Positions 47,995 to 59,070 of a DNA stretch of 64,000 bases are shown here, piece by piece. The notes beneath the pieces are model-generated. The model was not told the origin of the DNA. It ran no database searches and was given only the letters and a program-made list of their open reading frames with translations. The DNA comes from Trichomonas vaginalis G3 (lineage: Eukaryota > Parabasalia > Trichomonadida > Trichomonadidae). How positions within the stretch are numbered: position 1 is the first letter of the stretch; every line of letters begins with the position of its first letter. The position numbers and the translations under genes are program-made. Where the stretch lies: positions 6,104,879 to 6,168,878 of the forward strand of contig NC_067206.1 of the NCBI RefSeq assembly GCF_026262505.1. The letters run 5' to 3'.

Positions 47995-49497
47995 AAAGTG
48001 CTATTGGTTTTGTAAACTTCTTTGCTCTCAATTCATCTGGACCGTCTCTGTCACCAGTATATTGTATTTGAACTGTACCAACAGTTGAAATACCACCCAT
48101 AAAGTCTTCTGAGTCAGCAAATGGAATGACAAGCCAAAAGTTTGAACGGTCTCCATTTGTATATTGAGTTTTTTGACCTCCTGTATGAGTCCATACTTTC
48201 ACATATGGCATAATAGAACTTTGCATTTCAGGGTTAATGGTTGTTGTGAAGTTGTTGTTAAAGTTCATAGCATCTAATGTCAAGTTGTATGACCTCATAT
48301 CCTCAACTGTAGAATATTCTTCTCTTGGATAATATTTGCCATCTATGTTTATATGATATTTAATACCGGGGTTGTAGAAACAAGAATAGTCATTTATAGT
48401 TCGTCTGAACAGTACAAACATAGTATCTGCATGTTTCATTGCAGTTGTTAAAGCAATATCTGTTCTTGCACCTGCGGCTCCTGGATTTTGTTTTCCAACT
48501 TCACCTGCAAAGTCTTTGACAGATATTTGGTGTATAGGGAACATAAGTGGAACTGCAATATATTTGGCAGCTAAAGCATTTGAAATATCTGGGTCCAACA
48601 TATAGACTGCAAGTCTGCTTTCTATTCTCTTGCATTCAAACTGTTCGCATGTAAACTTAACTGGGTCCCAAGCAGTTCCAGCAGCATTGAAATAATAGTT
48701 TACTTCATTGTTGAAGTTTGAGAAACCAAAGTCTAAGTCAACTTTGTCTTTGCAAAATTCGGCGAATGACGTTTGATTTGTTCCCTTTACGTCTGTAATA
48801 GTGAATGGGTCTTGTGTTGGTGCAATGACTAAGTTATTTTTGCTTGGAGTAAGTTCAATAGAAATTTTTCCTGCCCAGTTTGGTAAGTATCTTAAAAACC
48901 TGAAGATGAGGAAAGATGACAAAGGAACTCTAAGTTTCAGTTTTACTTTAGTGGCAGCAGTTCCATCTGAACCAGAAAGGTTAACATAAACTCCTGGAAC
49001 GTTAGGGTCAAGTCTTCTTATTTTTTCAATATTTGCATACTGGTCTGTTTGTTCTCTAGCTTGTGGTTGTACTGAGTTTCTCAAAGCGAACCATTCATAG
49101 TTTGCCCATGTTACTGTTTGAACTAAGTCAGAGTTAGAATATATCTTATATCCATGAAAACTTCTGGAGCATATTGGTATCCGACATAGAAAATTCCATT
49201 GCAACCTTTCTTGTCAGACAACTTGGCAGAAGGTTTTATTTCAATGTCTTGTTCCACGTATAAGAATGAGTTGTCAATAGAAATAATATGAAACCTGTCG
49301 CAAGCAATATCTACTGTTGTTGAAGAACCTTCTCCAAACTCACCTACGTTTCCATAAGAAACAGCAGTTGTATATTCGTAAGTTCCAGGAACTATTTCTG
49401 ACCTTCTAATGGCATTGTCGCATTCGTTATACCATTCGGAAACATTTCCGTTCATGGCATCCAAAACTGTTGGCGTTATATTCTGAGCGGCGTACAT
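47888..49497 (-). pseudogene. Double-jelly-roll major capsid protein of Polinton B, broken
   Basis: About 535 codons with LYVEQDIEIKPSAKL, LRVPLSSFLIFRFLRYLPNW, GKISIELTPSKNNLV, NPGIKYHINIDGKYYP and a C-terminal ASIEQILAAGQ. About one break, so this is the more legible capsid gene of the two. The expected product is the hexon-like capsomer of an icosahedral virion. Confidence 0.85.
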
Positions 49498-49529
49498 TTC
49501 ATATGAGTAAAAATATAGAATAGTTGGAT

Positions 49530-51994
49530 TTATGTGTCATAATAGAACCCACTCGGACCAAGCTTTACTTTCTTCCTGACTGAATCTTTAACTGAATCTT
49601 TAACTCTTCTTTTTCCTTCATTGCCACTACTTTCACTTTGTTCTACTCTTCTCTTCTTCTTTGGTGTCGCTTTTGGTAACTTGCCCTCTGCTTCAAGTTG
49701 TTGCATCTTTGCCTCATGTTCACCTAGTATGTTGTAAATTTCCCATGTCCTTTTTGCCTTTGGGCTCTGGTCGCCCATCTCAGGTAACCTATATCCTAGA
49801 AAGATTTTGTCATAGTTTGTATTTGAGTCTTCGCGTATTGTTTGCATGACTCTTTCCTGAGTTTCCGGTTCAAGCTCTTCAAACAGCGCTTGTCCATATG
49901 GAATAAGCTCGTTTCCAAATATATGTTTTTGTAGCCATTCTGGTTTTCTTTCCATGTTACCAATAATATCTTTTGTGAATGGGAAAGCTTTTACCCAACG
50001 TTTCAGTCTTGCGTCATTTATTTCTGTAGTTGGTTTTATTTTGTCAAGGAACATGTTTTTCAATACTAACATTTCATTTGGTACTGTCCATTTGAGTTTT
50101 CTTAAATATTCATCCCTTCTCGGTTCATTGTCTGCAAAGTAAGTTTTTATGACATTTTGCAAACTTTCGTTTGCAAGGTCATGTACAATAGGTTCTCTTC
50201 CTTCTCTCTCCCTAACTCTCTTTCTAAACTCTTCACCAAATATACCATCTCTATGGTTCTGTGTAGTTCTTTGAAATAAATGTTCTAGAACGTCAGGTGT
50301 TATATTTCCCTCAGCCATGTTCATTTCATACTGGTCCAAAATATCTGCATCTTTCATATCTTTCAATGGCATTAAAGCCGCGCTGAAAATACCAGCTATA
50401 TCTGGTTCACCATTCACTTCCATTGCGTCTACAACTTCTTGGAATTGTGGTTGTAAGTTTATGAACCACCTATCCGGGTTAGCTTTATGACCCCATCTCA
50501 TTGTAGTTCCATAGTCTGCAGAAACAAAAGTAGGTTTGTTTCCATATTGGTTAGGTTCTGAATGAACTTTAAACAATGTTTCATTTCTATATGTTTTGTT
50601 GAAATTTAACCTTTTATTTTCACCGAGTTCAGCCAAAGATTGAACGTTATATGGTCGTAAGTAAAAAGGATTATTGTATTTGCGTACATTTTCTTTCAGT
50701 ACTTCCATTCTATGCTGAATATTTTCATCTGATGTTGGAGTCTTTTGTATGTCGGTGAACATTTTTCGATATTCTTCTACTATGTCAGCCGAATTTTTCT
50801 TAGACTCTTGGAAAGATTCCATATTCACCTCATACTCTTGGCACATATGTTCCATCTGCAGCATAATGTCCTACCTGACTTTTCGTTCTTAAGAAAGCAT
50901 TTACTAGGTCTGTTTTGGTCTGTTGTAACTCTTTTTCTTGACTTTCCACAACAGTTGCTCTAACGGCGTCATAGGCACTTTGAACTGCCTGTCTCGTTGC
51001 TGCATCTGTTATTTTCGTCATATTTTGTGCTACTTCTCTTAACTCTTTGTCGAAACCTTCAGACTTCAGTTTCTTTCCAGATGAGAAGTCGTTCACTAGT
51101 TTCACCTTACTATGAAGAGCTTCGAAGGCGTTCTTAAAGTCAGCATTCATTAAAGCTTCATTTGAACTGTCTTCATCCGCTTGTATTTTTGTCCTTATTG
51201 ACCCTATAAGTTGGGCTGCTTTAGCGTTGGCTTGGGCATCTAACCAGTCATTATTAGCTTTTATAATATCTGCGCTTTTCATTGCCTTTTGCATGGCTGC
51301 GTCGTTATTTTTACTTTCTTGTGCTAAGTTTTCATATTGTACGGTTTGGTTTTGCAACTGTAAAAGTTTTTCTGCCTTTACATTTGCTTCAACTTCTTTT
51401 TTATACTCATCGCTATCCATATATGTCTTCAGGGCTTTTTGTTTTATCTCTTCATCTTTCAGTACTTTATATTGAGTAGTATGGTTTTTCAAATTTATAA
51501 CATCTTGTTCCATTTTTGCTACTTCTTCTGCTTTTTCTGACACTTTTTTCGCATATTCCTCTGTACTTAGTTCTTTCAGTTGTTCTTCTTTCTTCTTTTT
51601 CTCTACGTTTAACTCATTGAGTTTCTTTGTGTGTCTGTCATATTCTAGTTTCTTTTTTTTCACTTATTTGTTTCTGTATGTCTATGTTTGACTTTTTGAC
51701 ATCTGTTATTTGATTTTTGAGTGAACTCAAATTCATTTGACTTTGAGGGTTATAAGCTGTTCCGTCTGCAGCTCCACCATAGCCTGCCATTTTCGCTAAA
51801 AGTGCCGCTCTTAAACCTCCACTCTGTGCACCAATAACTCGGTTTAAAAGCATAGGGTTGCTTGACATTTGTTGCAACATAGTGGGGTCATTCATCATTT
51901 GTTGTTGCAACTGTTGTTGTGGTGTCAGTTTTACTATTGGATGTTTCAATGCTCTCTTCCTCTTACGTATATTCTTACGTAGCTTACGTGGCAT
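49530..51994 (-). pseudogene. Large basic/coiled-coil internal protein(s) of Polinton B, broken
   Basis: It starts with the basic MPRKLRKNIRKRKRALKHP, then Gln/Met-rich, glycine-bearing (AKMAGYGGAADGT) and long coiled-coil parts, then a globular portion with RWFINLQPQFQEVVDAMEV and KWTVPNEMLVLKNMFLDKI, ending in a Lys/Arg-rich tail and FYYDT. A core or DNA-binding virion protein by composition. Several breaks; more compact than copy A. Confidence 0.5.
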
Positions 51995-52467
51995 TTTAAG
52001 TGAAGTTAAAAAGCGGTTTTTGACAGATGTTTATATGACACTTTTTGTTCAGCACAAAAAACTACTCGGTCAAAGTTTTGTCAGTTTTGTAAAATAACCG
52101 TCCTATCTCATTCTATAAGGGGAAAAAGGCTTCTCAAAGTATACTTCCTTGGAACGCCTGTAACTTTTCCTGTAGCGACGATAGACCCTTACTTGTCCGG
52201 ACAAAGTTATACTATTTTGAGTGCTCTACAAAAAAGTCAACGGCGACGACTCTCAAAAACCGTCGTGTAAAAAGTTTTACCGTTGGACAAAAAAGTATAT
52301 ATAGAAAACAAAACACGTTTATAGTTCATTCAATATTTGGCATAAACCGTTTTTTCCAACGGTAACTATTAAATAAAATAAAAAAATAGAGGGGGTTACC
52401 GTTGACGAAAACCGTTTTTATTCAATATTCATTTTCCACAAACTTCTGGTCAGTTCATTTTTGTCTA
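51995..52467. promoter_or_regulatory. Intergenic spacer with conserved blocks, Polinton B
   Basis: No gene. It shares with the copy A spacer the first 90 bases, GACGATAGACCCTTA with a perfect TTGTCCGGACAA palindrome and TATACTAT, and GGGGTTACCGTTGACGAAAA. The rest is unrelated to copy A. Candidate control, replication or packaging region. Confidence 0.45.
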
Positions 52468-53542
52468 ATGCAAGACCACAGTAGTAGCATGACTGACAAT
52501 TCTTTACAAAAGCTCTTTAAAGGTCAAACACTTATATCCTCATACTTTACTAGTATGTCCAAAGAGGTTACACAGGTTTCAGTCCAATCAGACACAAATT
52601 GAAGCTCAAATTCAACCAAAAGAAACTGCAGAAGTCGAACAAACATCAGAGCAACCTTCAGAACAAACAATAACACAACAAACTACAGAAGCTCAAGTTG
52701 TTTCAGTCCAATCAGACTCCAATCAGACACCAAACATACGCAAAGTTCAACTAAAAACTTACACTCCTACAGAACCAGAAGGTGTCTTCTCATTCTCAAC
52801 AACAGAAGCAAGATATAGAAGACTCATTGCAGCTTATCCAAACAATTTGTCCTTAACAGACAACAATGACTATGATAGATATTTCAAAAGTATAATAAAA
52901 CCAGTCGAAACATTAGAAAACAAAGTTCAAAACCCGACAGTAATGGTTGACTTTTTCTTGTCGAATTTGCCTTATGTTTCAACTATGATATCTCTTCAAG
53001 CAATTGACGAGTTCATTATTTGCTGTGAACCAAACTTAAGAGAACAGCTATATGAAACACTCAACGACTTTCGTCCTTATCCTTTAACTTACAATTGGAA
53101 AGAAGATGAAAACAAACGCGGTTCTTTCTCCTGGAATCTTTCCATTGTTGCTCCAGCTGGTGTAGCTGCACATCCATTCGAAATATATCCAAAATTGCAT
53201 TACGAAAACAATATGCATATTATAACAACAGCCGCTTTAGAGATTCCTGAACGGATACCAGATGGAGAAGAAGTTTCAATAATATCTGTTCAAGCAAACC
53301 GAGTTGCAATGCCACTTACAGTATGCAAATTCACTCACTCAAGCAGACAATTCTATCAAAATCTTGAGTTCGTTTTTACTGGCACAGCCAAAATGCTTCT
53401 CAAAAAACCAGAACAAACCACAATAACCATCTTCTTATCTGGTTATTGTGAAGATGAAGACAATTCGGACGAAGAAGAAGAGGAGGAAACAAGCGAAGAC
53501 TCAGACGATATCCAGTTCATTTCCATCCGTAAAAAACATTAA
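52468..53542 (+). pseudogene. Nucleoplasmin-like (HD2/FKBP39-type) acidic-tailed protein of Polinton B, broken
   Basis: A Gln/Glu/Thr-rich N-terminus is followed by FKSIIKPVETLENKVQNPTV and a beta domain: FSWNLSIVAPAG, MHIITTAALEIPERIPDGEE, PLTVCKFTHSSRQFYQNLEF and TITIFLSGY, running straight into an acidic tract (EDEDNSDEEEEEETSEDSDD). This order fits plant HD2 and FKBP39-type nucleoplasmin-like domains (WG.EV, IHVSQASL, a DLVF-like strand, VYF.GY, acidic tail). Expected activity would be histone binding. At least one break. Strongly diverged from copy A. Confidence 0.58.
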
Positions 53543-53584
53543 AGCAAACATTTCAGAATAAAAATTTTAATTTTAATCTAAACA

Positions 53585-53641
53585 AAAATTTTTTATGGGC
53601 TAGAGGGCGCAACGCGCCTGGAAGCCCCACCTACCTGACCT
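53585..53641 (-). repeat. Right terminal inverted repeat of Polinton B
   Basis: Mirror of 29417-29473, ending CCCCACCTACCTGACCT, with the GGCGC-AAC-GCGCC hairpin. Confidence 0.9.
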
Positions 53642-53646
53642 CATTT
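53642..53646. repeat. Target-site duplication, right side of Polinton B
   Basis: CATTT, matching 29412-29416. Confidence 0.8.
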
Positions 53647-54120
53647 ATACTTACAATTGCTTGTACATCTTATACATGTTCTCACTTTCAGTGAGGGAAC
53701 CATTAGCATTAGAAATGTAAACTATTCAAAAATTATTCTTAGTAAAATTTGACTAATTTTCAAACCTTTTTATATTTATGTAATTTGAATATGTATCATA
53801 AGATACGCAAAAATCCAATATTATGAGGATTTCTGTCGTTGCAATTTCGAGATGCAAAATTTTGTTTTTTAATTCGGTATTTTGACAGGTGTGATCTTGA
53901 TGTTATCTCCAAGTAGTGGCACTCTTGCTATATTATTAAAATTAACGAAGTTGATCTTAAATTGGATAATGCGGTAGAATATCTGACTATACAGCTGGAT
54001 ATACTATAAATAATAGTTGCTGATTGGAGTAATAAATAATACTGCATCAATTGTTTCTTCAATTTCTGGCATAACGAGCAGATTGGAAGCGATCTATGAC
54101 CCTTGGAAAAAAGAAGATTG
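53647..54120. other. Upstream flank of the second Hsp110-like gene
   Basis: No gene. The part around 53690-53815 (AGAAATGTAAACTATTCAAA and onward) is clearly related to 25910-26030 upstream of the first paralogue, showing that the duplication includes 5-prime flank. The rest is different. Confidence 0.6.
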
Positions 54121-54125
54121 TCACT
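54121..54125 (+). promoter_or_regulatory. Trichomonad initiator (Inr) of the second Hsp110-like gene
   Basis: TCACT with its A 17 bases before ATG; consensus and distance fit. Confidence 0.55.
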
Positions 54126-54139
54126 TTTCAAAAATTAAT

Positions 54140-56113
54140 ATGAATGATTCCATTCACTGTGTTGGCATAGATTTTGGAAATATGAATACAATAGTTGCAG
54201 TTAACACTAATGGAAATATCAAAATCTGCGTAGACCCTTCATCTACAAGGACATTACCAACTTTGGTATCGTACGGTGAGGAAAGACGCTTTTTTGGAGA
54301 TGAAGCTCGACGGAACCAACTCGTAAACATCAATTCATCAATTACATGTCTCAAAAAATTGATTGGATTAAAATATAAATCATCGGACCGAGAAAGAATA
54401 GCTTCTCATGTTCAGTTTTCTATGATTGAATTAGAAAATGAATACACTGGCACTGTAATTAAAAATATTGCTAATCAATACATTTTTACACCAGAACAAT
54501 GCATTGCATCATTTTTAAAGTATTTAATTAAAATTGCTACAGAGATTGACTCAAAAGTAAACAAATTATATTTATCAGTTGATCCAGGTTTTTCAAATAT
54601 TCAAAGAATTGGACTTTTGAATGCAGCAAAAATAGCTGGAATAGATTGTGAACTTGTCACATCAACAGTTGCTGCAGGAGCAGCATATATACACTCTCAT
54701 ACAGATAAAATAGAACAAGCTCCTTATCAATCAAAGACAATTTGTGTAGTTGATATTGGTGATTCTTCATTAAAGGCTAGTATCCTCAAATTGTCTCAAA
54801 ATTCCATTGAAGTTATTGCTCATCGACAAAAAAATGACATCAGTGGCAACAAAATTACTGAACTTCTAACTGAGTACCTACTCAACATTATGTCACAGGA
54901 ATACTCCATCGATCCTAGAGACAAACACTCGTCCATGCTTCAATTTCTCAAGTCTGTTGAAAAAGCCAAGAAAATCCTCTCAGTAAACACTTCTGTCCAA
55001 TTTGAATACCAGTATGGTGATAAATACATCAATTTCCCCATTAATAGAGAAGATTTTGAAGACCTAATCAAAAAATATGCAGTAAAATGTGCATCACTTG
55101 TCAAAAAACTTATCGAAACCAGTCGTGTCCAGCCAACTTTCATAGAACTCATCGGAGGAACATCTAGAATTCCGTTATTCCGCAAAAAAATCGAAGAAAT
55201 CGGAATTGAGGTTGTTTCAAACATCAATGTTGATGAATGTGTAGCCATTGGATGTGCTATGAAACCTTTTTTGCAAATTAGAGACAAATTATATCATTCA
55301 ATCAAAATAGAATCAGGAGGTATAAAGATATTTGATGCTACTGAGAAAATTCCGACAGAAAAAAGGACTTGCAACATTCAAAATGCAATTTTCTCATGTA
55401 AAGTAAAAGTTGAGTCAAATGGCAGCGATTACAAGGTTTATGTTGACTCAAATGGAGTTTTCAGAGTAGATTATGACATCAATTACGTAAAAGTTACAAT
55501 TCCAAACGATTTTTCACAAAATCAAATCGATAGATTCAGAGAAATCGAACAATACTTGGAAAAACGCGACAAAGATGCTGTTGAAAGCGATGAATCCAAG
55601 AATAAGCTTGAGTCAACGATATATGAAGCGGAGAGATTATTAAAAGGTGAAGGATTAACGGAAAAAGCATTCCAAAAACTAGATCAGAGGGCTAAAGAGT
55701 GCAGAAAATGGTTTGACGATAATGAAAACGTCAGACATTCGAATGATAAGTACAATTACAGAATTGAAAAATTATCTTCATCAATGTCGAAGGCAAAACA
55801 TAGTTTAAACCTCAAGAATGAAGTTAAACAAAAACTGAATACACATAATTTGACTATTTTCAGGCTGCAGCAAGAAATCAGCAAAGATCGGCCGAGAAAA
55901 GACGATGGATTGAAGAAAAAGCTGCTGGAAATGCTTGAGAAATGCAATGACTTGATTACAATTGCACAGAAACTGTTTCAGTACCCAGATATGCTGAATG
56001 AAGTTGGCAAAATCTATGAAAAACTGGAGGACTGCATTAACCAGACTTACAACATGAAGACTGAACTGCTCAAAAAGCCTTTGTTGGTGAGCATGAGTAG
56101 AAACCCAAGATAA
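54140..56113 (+). CDS. Hsp110/Hsp70-like chaperone, second paralogue, intact
   Basis: 657 residues. Phosphate-1 loop GIDFGNMNTIVAV, conserved TLPTLVSYGEERRFFGDEA, phosphate-2 VVDIGDSSLKASIL, adenosine motif IELIGGTSRIPLFRKKI, then a beta segment and a helical region with a C-terminal coiled part ending LVSMSRNPR, with no EEVD or ER signal. The DIGDSS loop in place of DLGGGT points to the Hsp110 branch, which acts as nucleotide-exchange factor for Hsp70 in the cytosol. The ATG is fixed by the Inr and by alignment with the first paralogue; the frame runs upstream without an ATG. Neighbours show no operon. Confidence 0.85.
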   Translation: MNDSIHCVGIDFGNMNTIVAVNTNGNIKICVDPSSTRTLPTLVSYGEERRFFGDEARRNQLVNINSSITCLKKLIGLKYKSSDRERIASHVQFSMIELENEYTGTVIKNIANQYIFTPEQCIASFLKYLIKIATEIDSKVNKLYLSVDPGFSNIQRIGLLNAAKIAGIDCELVTSTVAAGAAYIHSHTDKIEQAPYQSKTICVVDIGDSSLKASILKLSQNSIEVIAHRQKNDISGNKITELLTEYLLNIMSQEYSIDPRDKHSSMLQFLKSVEKAKKILSVNTSVQFEYQYGDKYINFPINREDFEDLIKKYAVKCASLVKKLIETSRVQPTFIELIGGTSRIPLFRKKIEEIGIEVVSNINVDECVAIGCAMKPFLQIRDKLYHSIKIESGGIKIFDATEKIPTEKRTCNIQNAIFSCKVKVESNGSDYKVYVDSNGVFRVDYDINYVKVTIPNDFSQNQIDRFREIEQYLEKRDKDAVESDESKNKLESTIYEAERLLKGEGLTEKAFQKLDQRAKECRKWFDDNENVRHSNDKYNYRIEKLSSSMSKAKHSLNLKNEVKQKLNTHNLTIFRLQQEISKDRPRKDDGLKKKLLEMLEKCNDLITIAQKLFQYPDMLNEVGKIYEKLEDCINQTYNMKTELLKKPLLVSMSRNPR

Positions 56114-56261
56114 GATGGGTGCCATAGAAGAAGTTTTCTGTATACTGGAAGCATCCAAGTTTCAATATCATAGAAATAAAACTTCAGTATATACACTACT
56201 AATATATATTTAATATTTATTGGTCTGAATCTTAAATTGAATGTTTTTTCTCGCTTCTGGC

Positions 56262-56980
56262 TTCTGCAATTGTTGTTCTGAAAGAGATTGAATGTTTTTT
56301 CCTTAACAAATGATCTTATGATGCCTGAATTTTGTTTACGTTTCGTTTACAGCTTGTTGATTGAGAATTATCTATTATTCATTGCTGACAATCCACAGAA
56401 CAGTTAGGAAATTACATCACTCATCTGAGATCTTTTGCCATCTACGGACTTATATCACCTCTTTTTTTCATGATAATGTCATAATTTCTTCAAATAAAGT
56501 TAATATATTCACATGATGCAAACATCATTGAGGGAGAAAATTGCAGCATTAAACAATAGTAAAGAAACAGCCGTGCTTCTTATTTCACATGGTTCATATT
56601 AGAATGTTCCATATATTGCATATTTGATTAATTCAGAATCATTCCATGCAATTTTGTCTTTGAGATAATTAAATATTTTAATTGATCCGAATAATGCTGA
56701 AATTTCGTGTAGATTCAGTTCCTAATCTTTTAGAAGATACAAATGGCTTCCAAATATTTGTGATGTTTAAATTTTTTGATTGATATCAACATTTGATAAG
56801 TTTTCTTGCATATCATTGAAGAAATAGTATAAAAGTATATCTTTTTCATAAATTATTTGTGTTTCATCTGAAATTGTTGTAAGGACTGATAATTCTTTCC
56901 AAAAAGTAAATATGATATAGCGAAAGAAAAATGCTGCTTCCGGATACATTAAAGTCAACAATGATACATATTTCAATAGG
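56262..56980 (-). pseudogene. Decayed minus-strand gene downstream of Hsp110-like paralogue 2
   Basis: DNA related to 28340-29110 (TCTGAAAGAGATTGAATG.., CTTAACAAATGAT.., TTGATTGAGAAT). Stops in all frames; one stretch of 69 codons is open. It is cut off near 56980, where GC-rich repeat sequence begins. Family unknown. Confidence 0.4.
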
Positions 56981-57027
56981 GCTGTACAAAATCGAGAAAA
57001 ACATTGCCGTGCGGTAATATAGGGTCA

Positions 57028-57170
57028 AAAAAATCGCGCCTCGGCGGCTCCGCCGCCTCGGCACTATTAAGTGCGCATTATATTTGATATGTCCTTCTTT
57101 TTTTTTCTTCTTCTTTTCCTTTCCTTCTTCCTCTCCTTCCTCTTCTTTCCTTCTCCTTCTCTTTTTACAA
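57028..57170. repeat. GC-rich hairpin followed by a polypyrimidine tract
   Basis: CGGCGGCTCCGCCGCC forms a strong GC hairpin in otherwise AT-rich DNA, followed at 57091-57168 by an almost pure C/T tract. Such GC-rich ends resemble the TIR hairpins of the Polintons in style but not in sequence. Probably the edge of another repeat family. Confidence 0.5.
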
Positions 57171-57502
57171 CAACGTCGAAGATCTTCGAATTTGATTGTT
57201 GGAAAAGCATCTATTTCAGATAAAGGATGCCTTTCTCACAGTCAACATACGAGGGTCCTGGCTGAAACGTTCTCAAAAAGCCTGAGATGGTAATTCTCTG
57301 ATCACTCATAGCTGGGCAGGTAGTCATTGCTGACAATACCTGTCTTTATGCATGCACGCTTTCATGTATATGGGTTACACTATCAATTCGCAAAGTTGTT
57401 CCGAATTCTTCCAAAATGGAAGGACCCGAAACAACTTTGCTTGTTAACGATACAGACGCATTACTTTGCATTGATACTGTGCTGATTGTGTAGAAAGTTT
57501 GA

Positions 57503-57568
57503 TTAGAGTTGTTTTGTTCTGGTATCTCTCATCTTCTGATGAGAGAAATCAAAGCAACACAACTCTAA
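57503..57568. repeat. Imperfect palindrome 1 of a three-member hairpin family
   Basis: TTAGAGTTGTTTTG arm and CAACACAACTCTAA arm around ATCTCTCATC-TTCT-GATGAGAGA. Related to 57611 and 57856. Confidence 0.7.
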
Positions 57569-57610
57569 TGAGTTTGTTTTCACTCATTTGTATGTAGGTT
57601 TTTAGTTCGA

Positions 57611-57676
57611 TTGGAGCTGCTTCATAATGAGATCTCTCATCAATTGATGAGGGAGATCATAACAAAGCAGCTCTAA
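57611..57676. repeat. Imperfect palindrome 2 of a three-member hairpin family
   Basis: TTGGAGCTGCTT arm and AAAGCAGCTCTAA arm around GATCTCTCATC-AATT-GATGAGGGAGATC. Relative to member 1, AGTTG/CAACT has become AGCTG/CAGCT on both sides. Confidence 0.7.
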
Positions 57677-57855
57677 TGTATATGCTCGTATTAACCGGGT
57701 TGTAATGCGTTGTAACGTCAGCTTGTAGTTCGTTTGGGGCCACTTCACATTGAGATGAGAAGAAATGATTAAAGGACTCTGAAAGGCTTTGGCCGTTGAT
57801 GTTGTAATCGCATTACTTGGAACTAGCTGGATGCTAAGCTGTGTAGAATGTTCGA

Positions 57856-57921
57856 TTAGAGCTGTTTTGATATAATTTTTCTCATCATAAGATTGGAGGA
57901 ATCATAGCAAAACAACTCTAA
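57856..57921. repeat. Imperfect palindrome 3 of a three-member hairpin family
   Basis: TTAGAGCTGTTTTG arm and CAAAACAACTCTAA arm; the centre is less well paired. Preceded by GTGTAGAATGTTCGA, which also precedes member 1 in a similar form. Confidence 0.65.
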
Positions 57922-57924
57922 TGG

Positions 57925-58319
57925 GTTTACCATCATCTACTTGTATGTAGATGTTTGGGAAATTGTCTTGTTAATCGATTTTCGAGATGACTTTCAAATG
58001 CTATAATCAAATGACAAACAAGTCTAAGATTTCTCGACAATACATCAAATCATGATGTTTGTAAGTGCGATGAGATTAGAGTTTTTGAAGGAATGACAAG
58101 ATAAGTAGGGAAGCTCGGCATTCGCCGAGCAAATTAAAAATTAACGTATGGATTAAATTTTAAGAGGAATTCAATTTTAATTACGGGTTGTTCAAATATT
58201 GATTAATATAAATTTATTAATAAGAATAAACAATTTTTGTTTTTGAATTTATTCAATTTATAGCTTTACATATAGTTTCAAAATTGTACAACTATGATTA
58301 TTTCAACAAAAAATATCTT
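57925..58319. other. AT-rich stretch without a recognisable gene
   Basis: No gene seen. A small hairpin GCTCGGCATTCGCCGAGC lies near 58110. Confidence 0.5.
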
Positions 58320-58640
58320 ACTTTTTCACTTCACTTTCACCCTCACTTTTTCCGTAATTCAAATTTCAACATTATGTATTTTAATTCCTTATAGTATTTT
58401 TAACATAATTAATCAAATAATAATTGGAAGTTCTGAACTCACTTTTCCGTAATTCAAAATCAAAATATGAATAATATATCTATTTATTATATACTAATGC
58501 TATTTTCAACTAGAAGTGAGGTACGGTAATCTTACGGATTCCCGTAACTCAATTTTACGGAAAAAGTGCAGTAAACTACTCAATTTACGGAAAAAGTGTC
58601 GTAAACTATTGATGTGGCGGTAAAATCACGGTAATTCACG
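58320..58640. repeat. Cluster of TTACGG / CCGTAA repeats in both orientations
   Basis: CACTTTTTCCGTAATTCAAA at 58347 and a relative near 58440 face TTTACGGAAAAAGTG at about 58551 and 58585, each followed by GTAAACT. An inverted arrangement of short units, resembling a non-autonomous DNA-transposon remnant; no target duplication identified. Confidence 0.55.
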
Positions 58641-59057
58641 GAAAGCTATATGCGAAAATTTGAAATTATACAAAATCGAGCGAAACACTTTTAAATAGGT
58701 TGTTCTCGTATTTAAAATACTATTCCCAGATTTATTGTCGTCAGAATATTTCCAAATTTTTGCCGATTTACAAAAAAAAAATGATTTACAAAGCATATTT
58801 TTTAATCTAAAAAAAGGAACCGGTGTGCGGAAACCTCGGTAAATTACCGCGGTTCCCGTTGGGACTGCCATATATTTCAAGTACACAGATGCTTTATGAG
58901 GATTCAAATAAATAAATTGGCTGATGATATAGGATATTTCTTTTGGACTTGTTATTCCCTGTTCAATGAATTTTGCTATTGCTTGCATATTTTGATTAAT
59001 GAACGAACCATTGTCATCCCATATTAAATTTGGTAAATCCAAATAACTGATGCTCAT
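58626..59057 (-). pseudogene. Truncated host gene, N-terminal part only
   Basis: The start MSISYLDLPNLIWDDNGSFI is preceded by an Inr (TCATT, 11 bases upstream). About 60 residues read like a normal host protein (QAIAKFIEQGITSPKEISYI), then at about 58873 the frame enters a region with GGTAATTTACCG-type inverted sequence and unrelated translation. Probably interrupted by the repeat cluster at 58320-58870. The N-terminal part recalls the region preceding ankyrin repeats in trichomonad proteins, with low certainty. Confidence 0.45.
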
Positions 59058-59065
59058 TCAGGTTA

Positions 59066-59070
59066 AATGA
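59066..59070 (-). promoter_or_regulatory. Trichomonad initiator (Inr) of the truncated gene
   Basis: TCATT on the minus strand, its A 11 bases before the ATG. Confidence 0.45.

Larger units (their letters stand above)
29417..53641 (+). mobile_element. Polinton/Maverick element, copy B (full length, broken)
   Basis: A 24.2-kb element in the same orientation and with the same backbone gene order as copy A, 3.6 kb downstream of it. The TIR arms differ at 2 of 57 positions and the 5-bp target duplication is exact, so the insertion is probably young. It has roughly two dozen breaks; the SSB-like, KilA-N and several small genes look whole. Copy-specific cargo: a second copy of the leftward structural gene family, a 57-residue gene and a KilA-N gene in nested repeats. 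It lacks the HNH endonuclease of copy A. Confidence 0.93.

Noticed and set aside
54017-54139. N-terminal extension of the second Hsp110-like gene
   Set aside because: It has no ATG, lies upstream of the Inr, and is not shared with the first paralogue.
57084-57293. Open frame over the polypyrimidine tract
   Set aside because: Poly-Phe/Ser from low-complexity C/T sequence.
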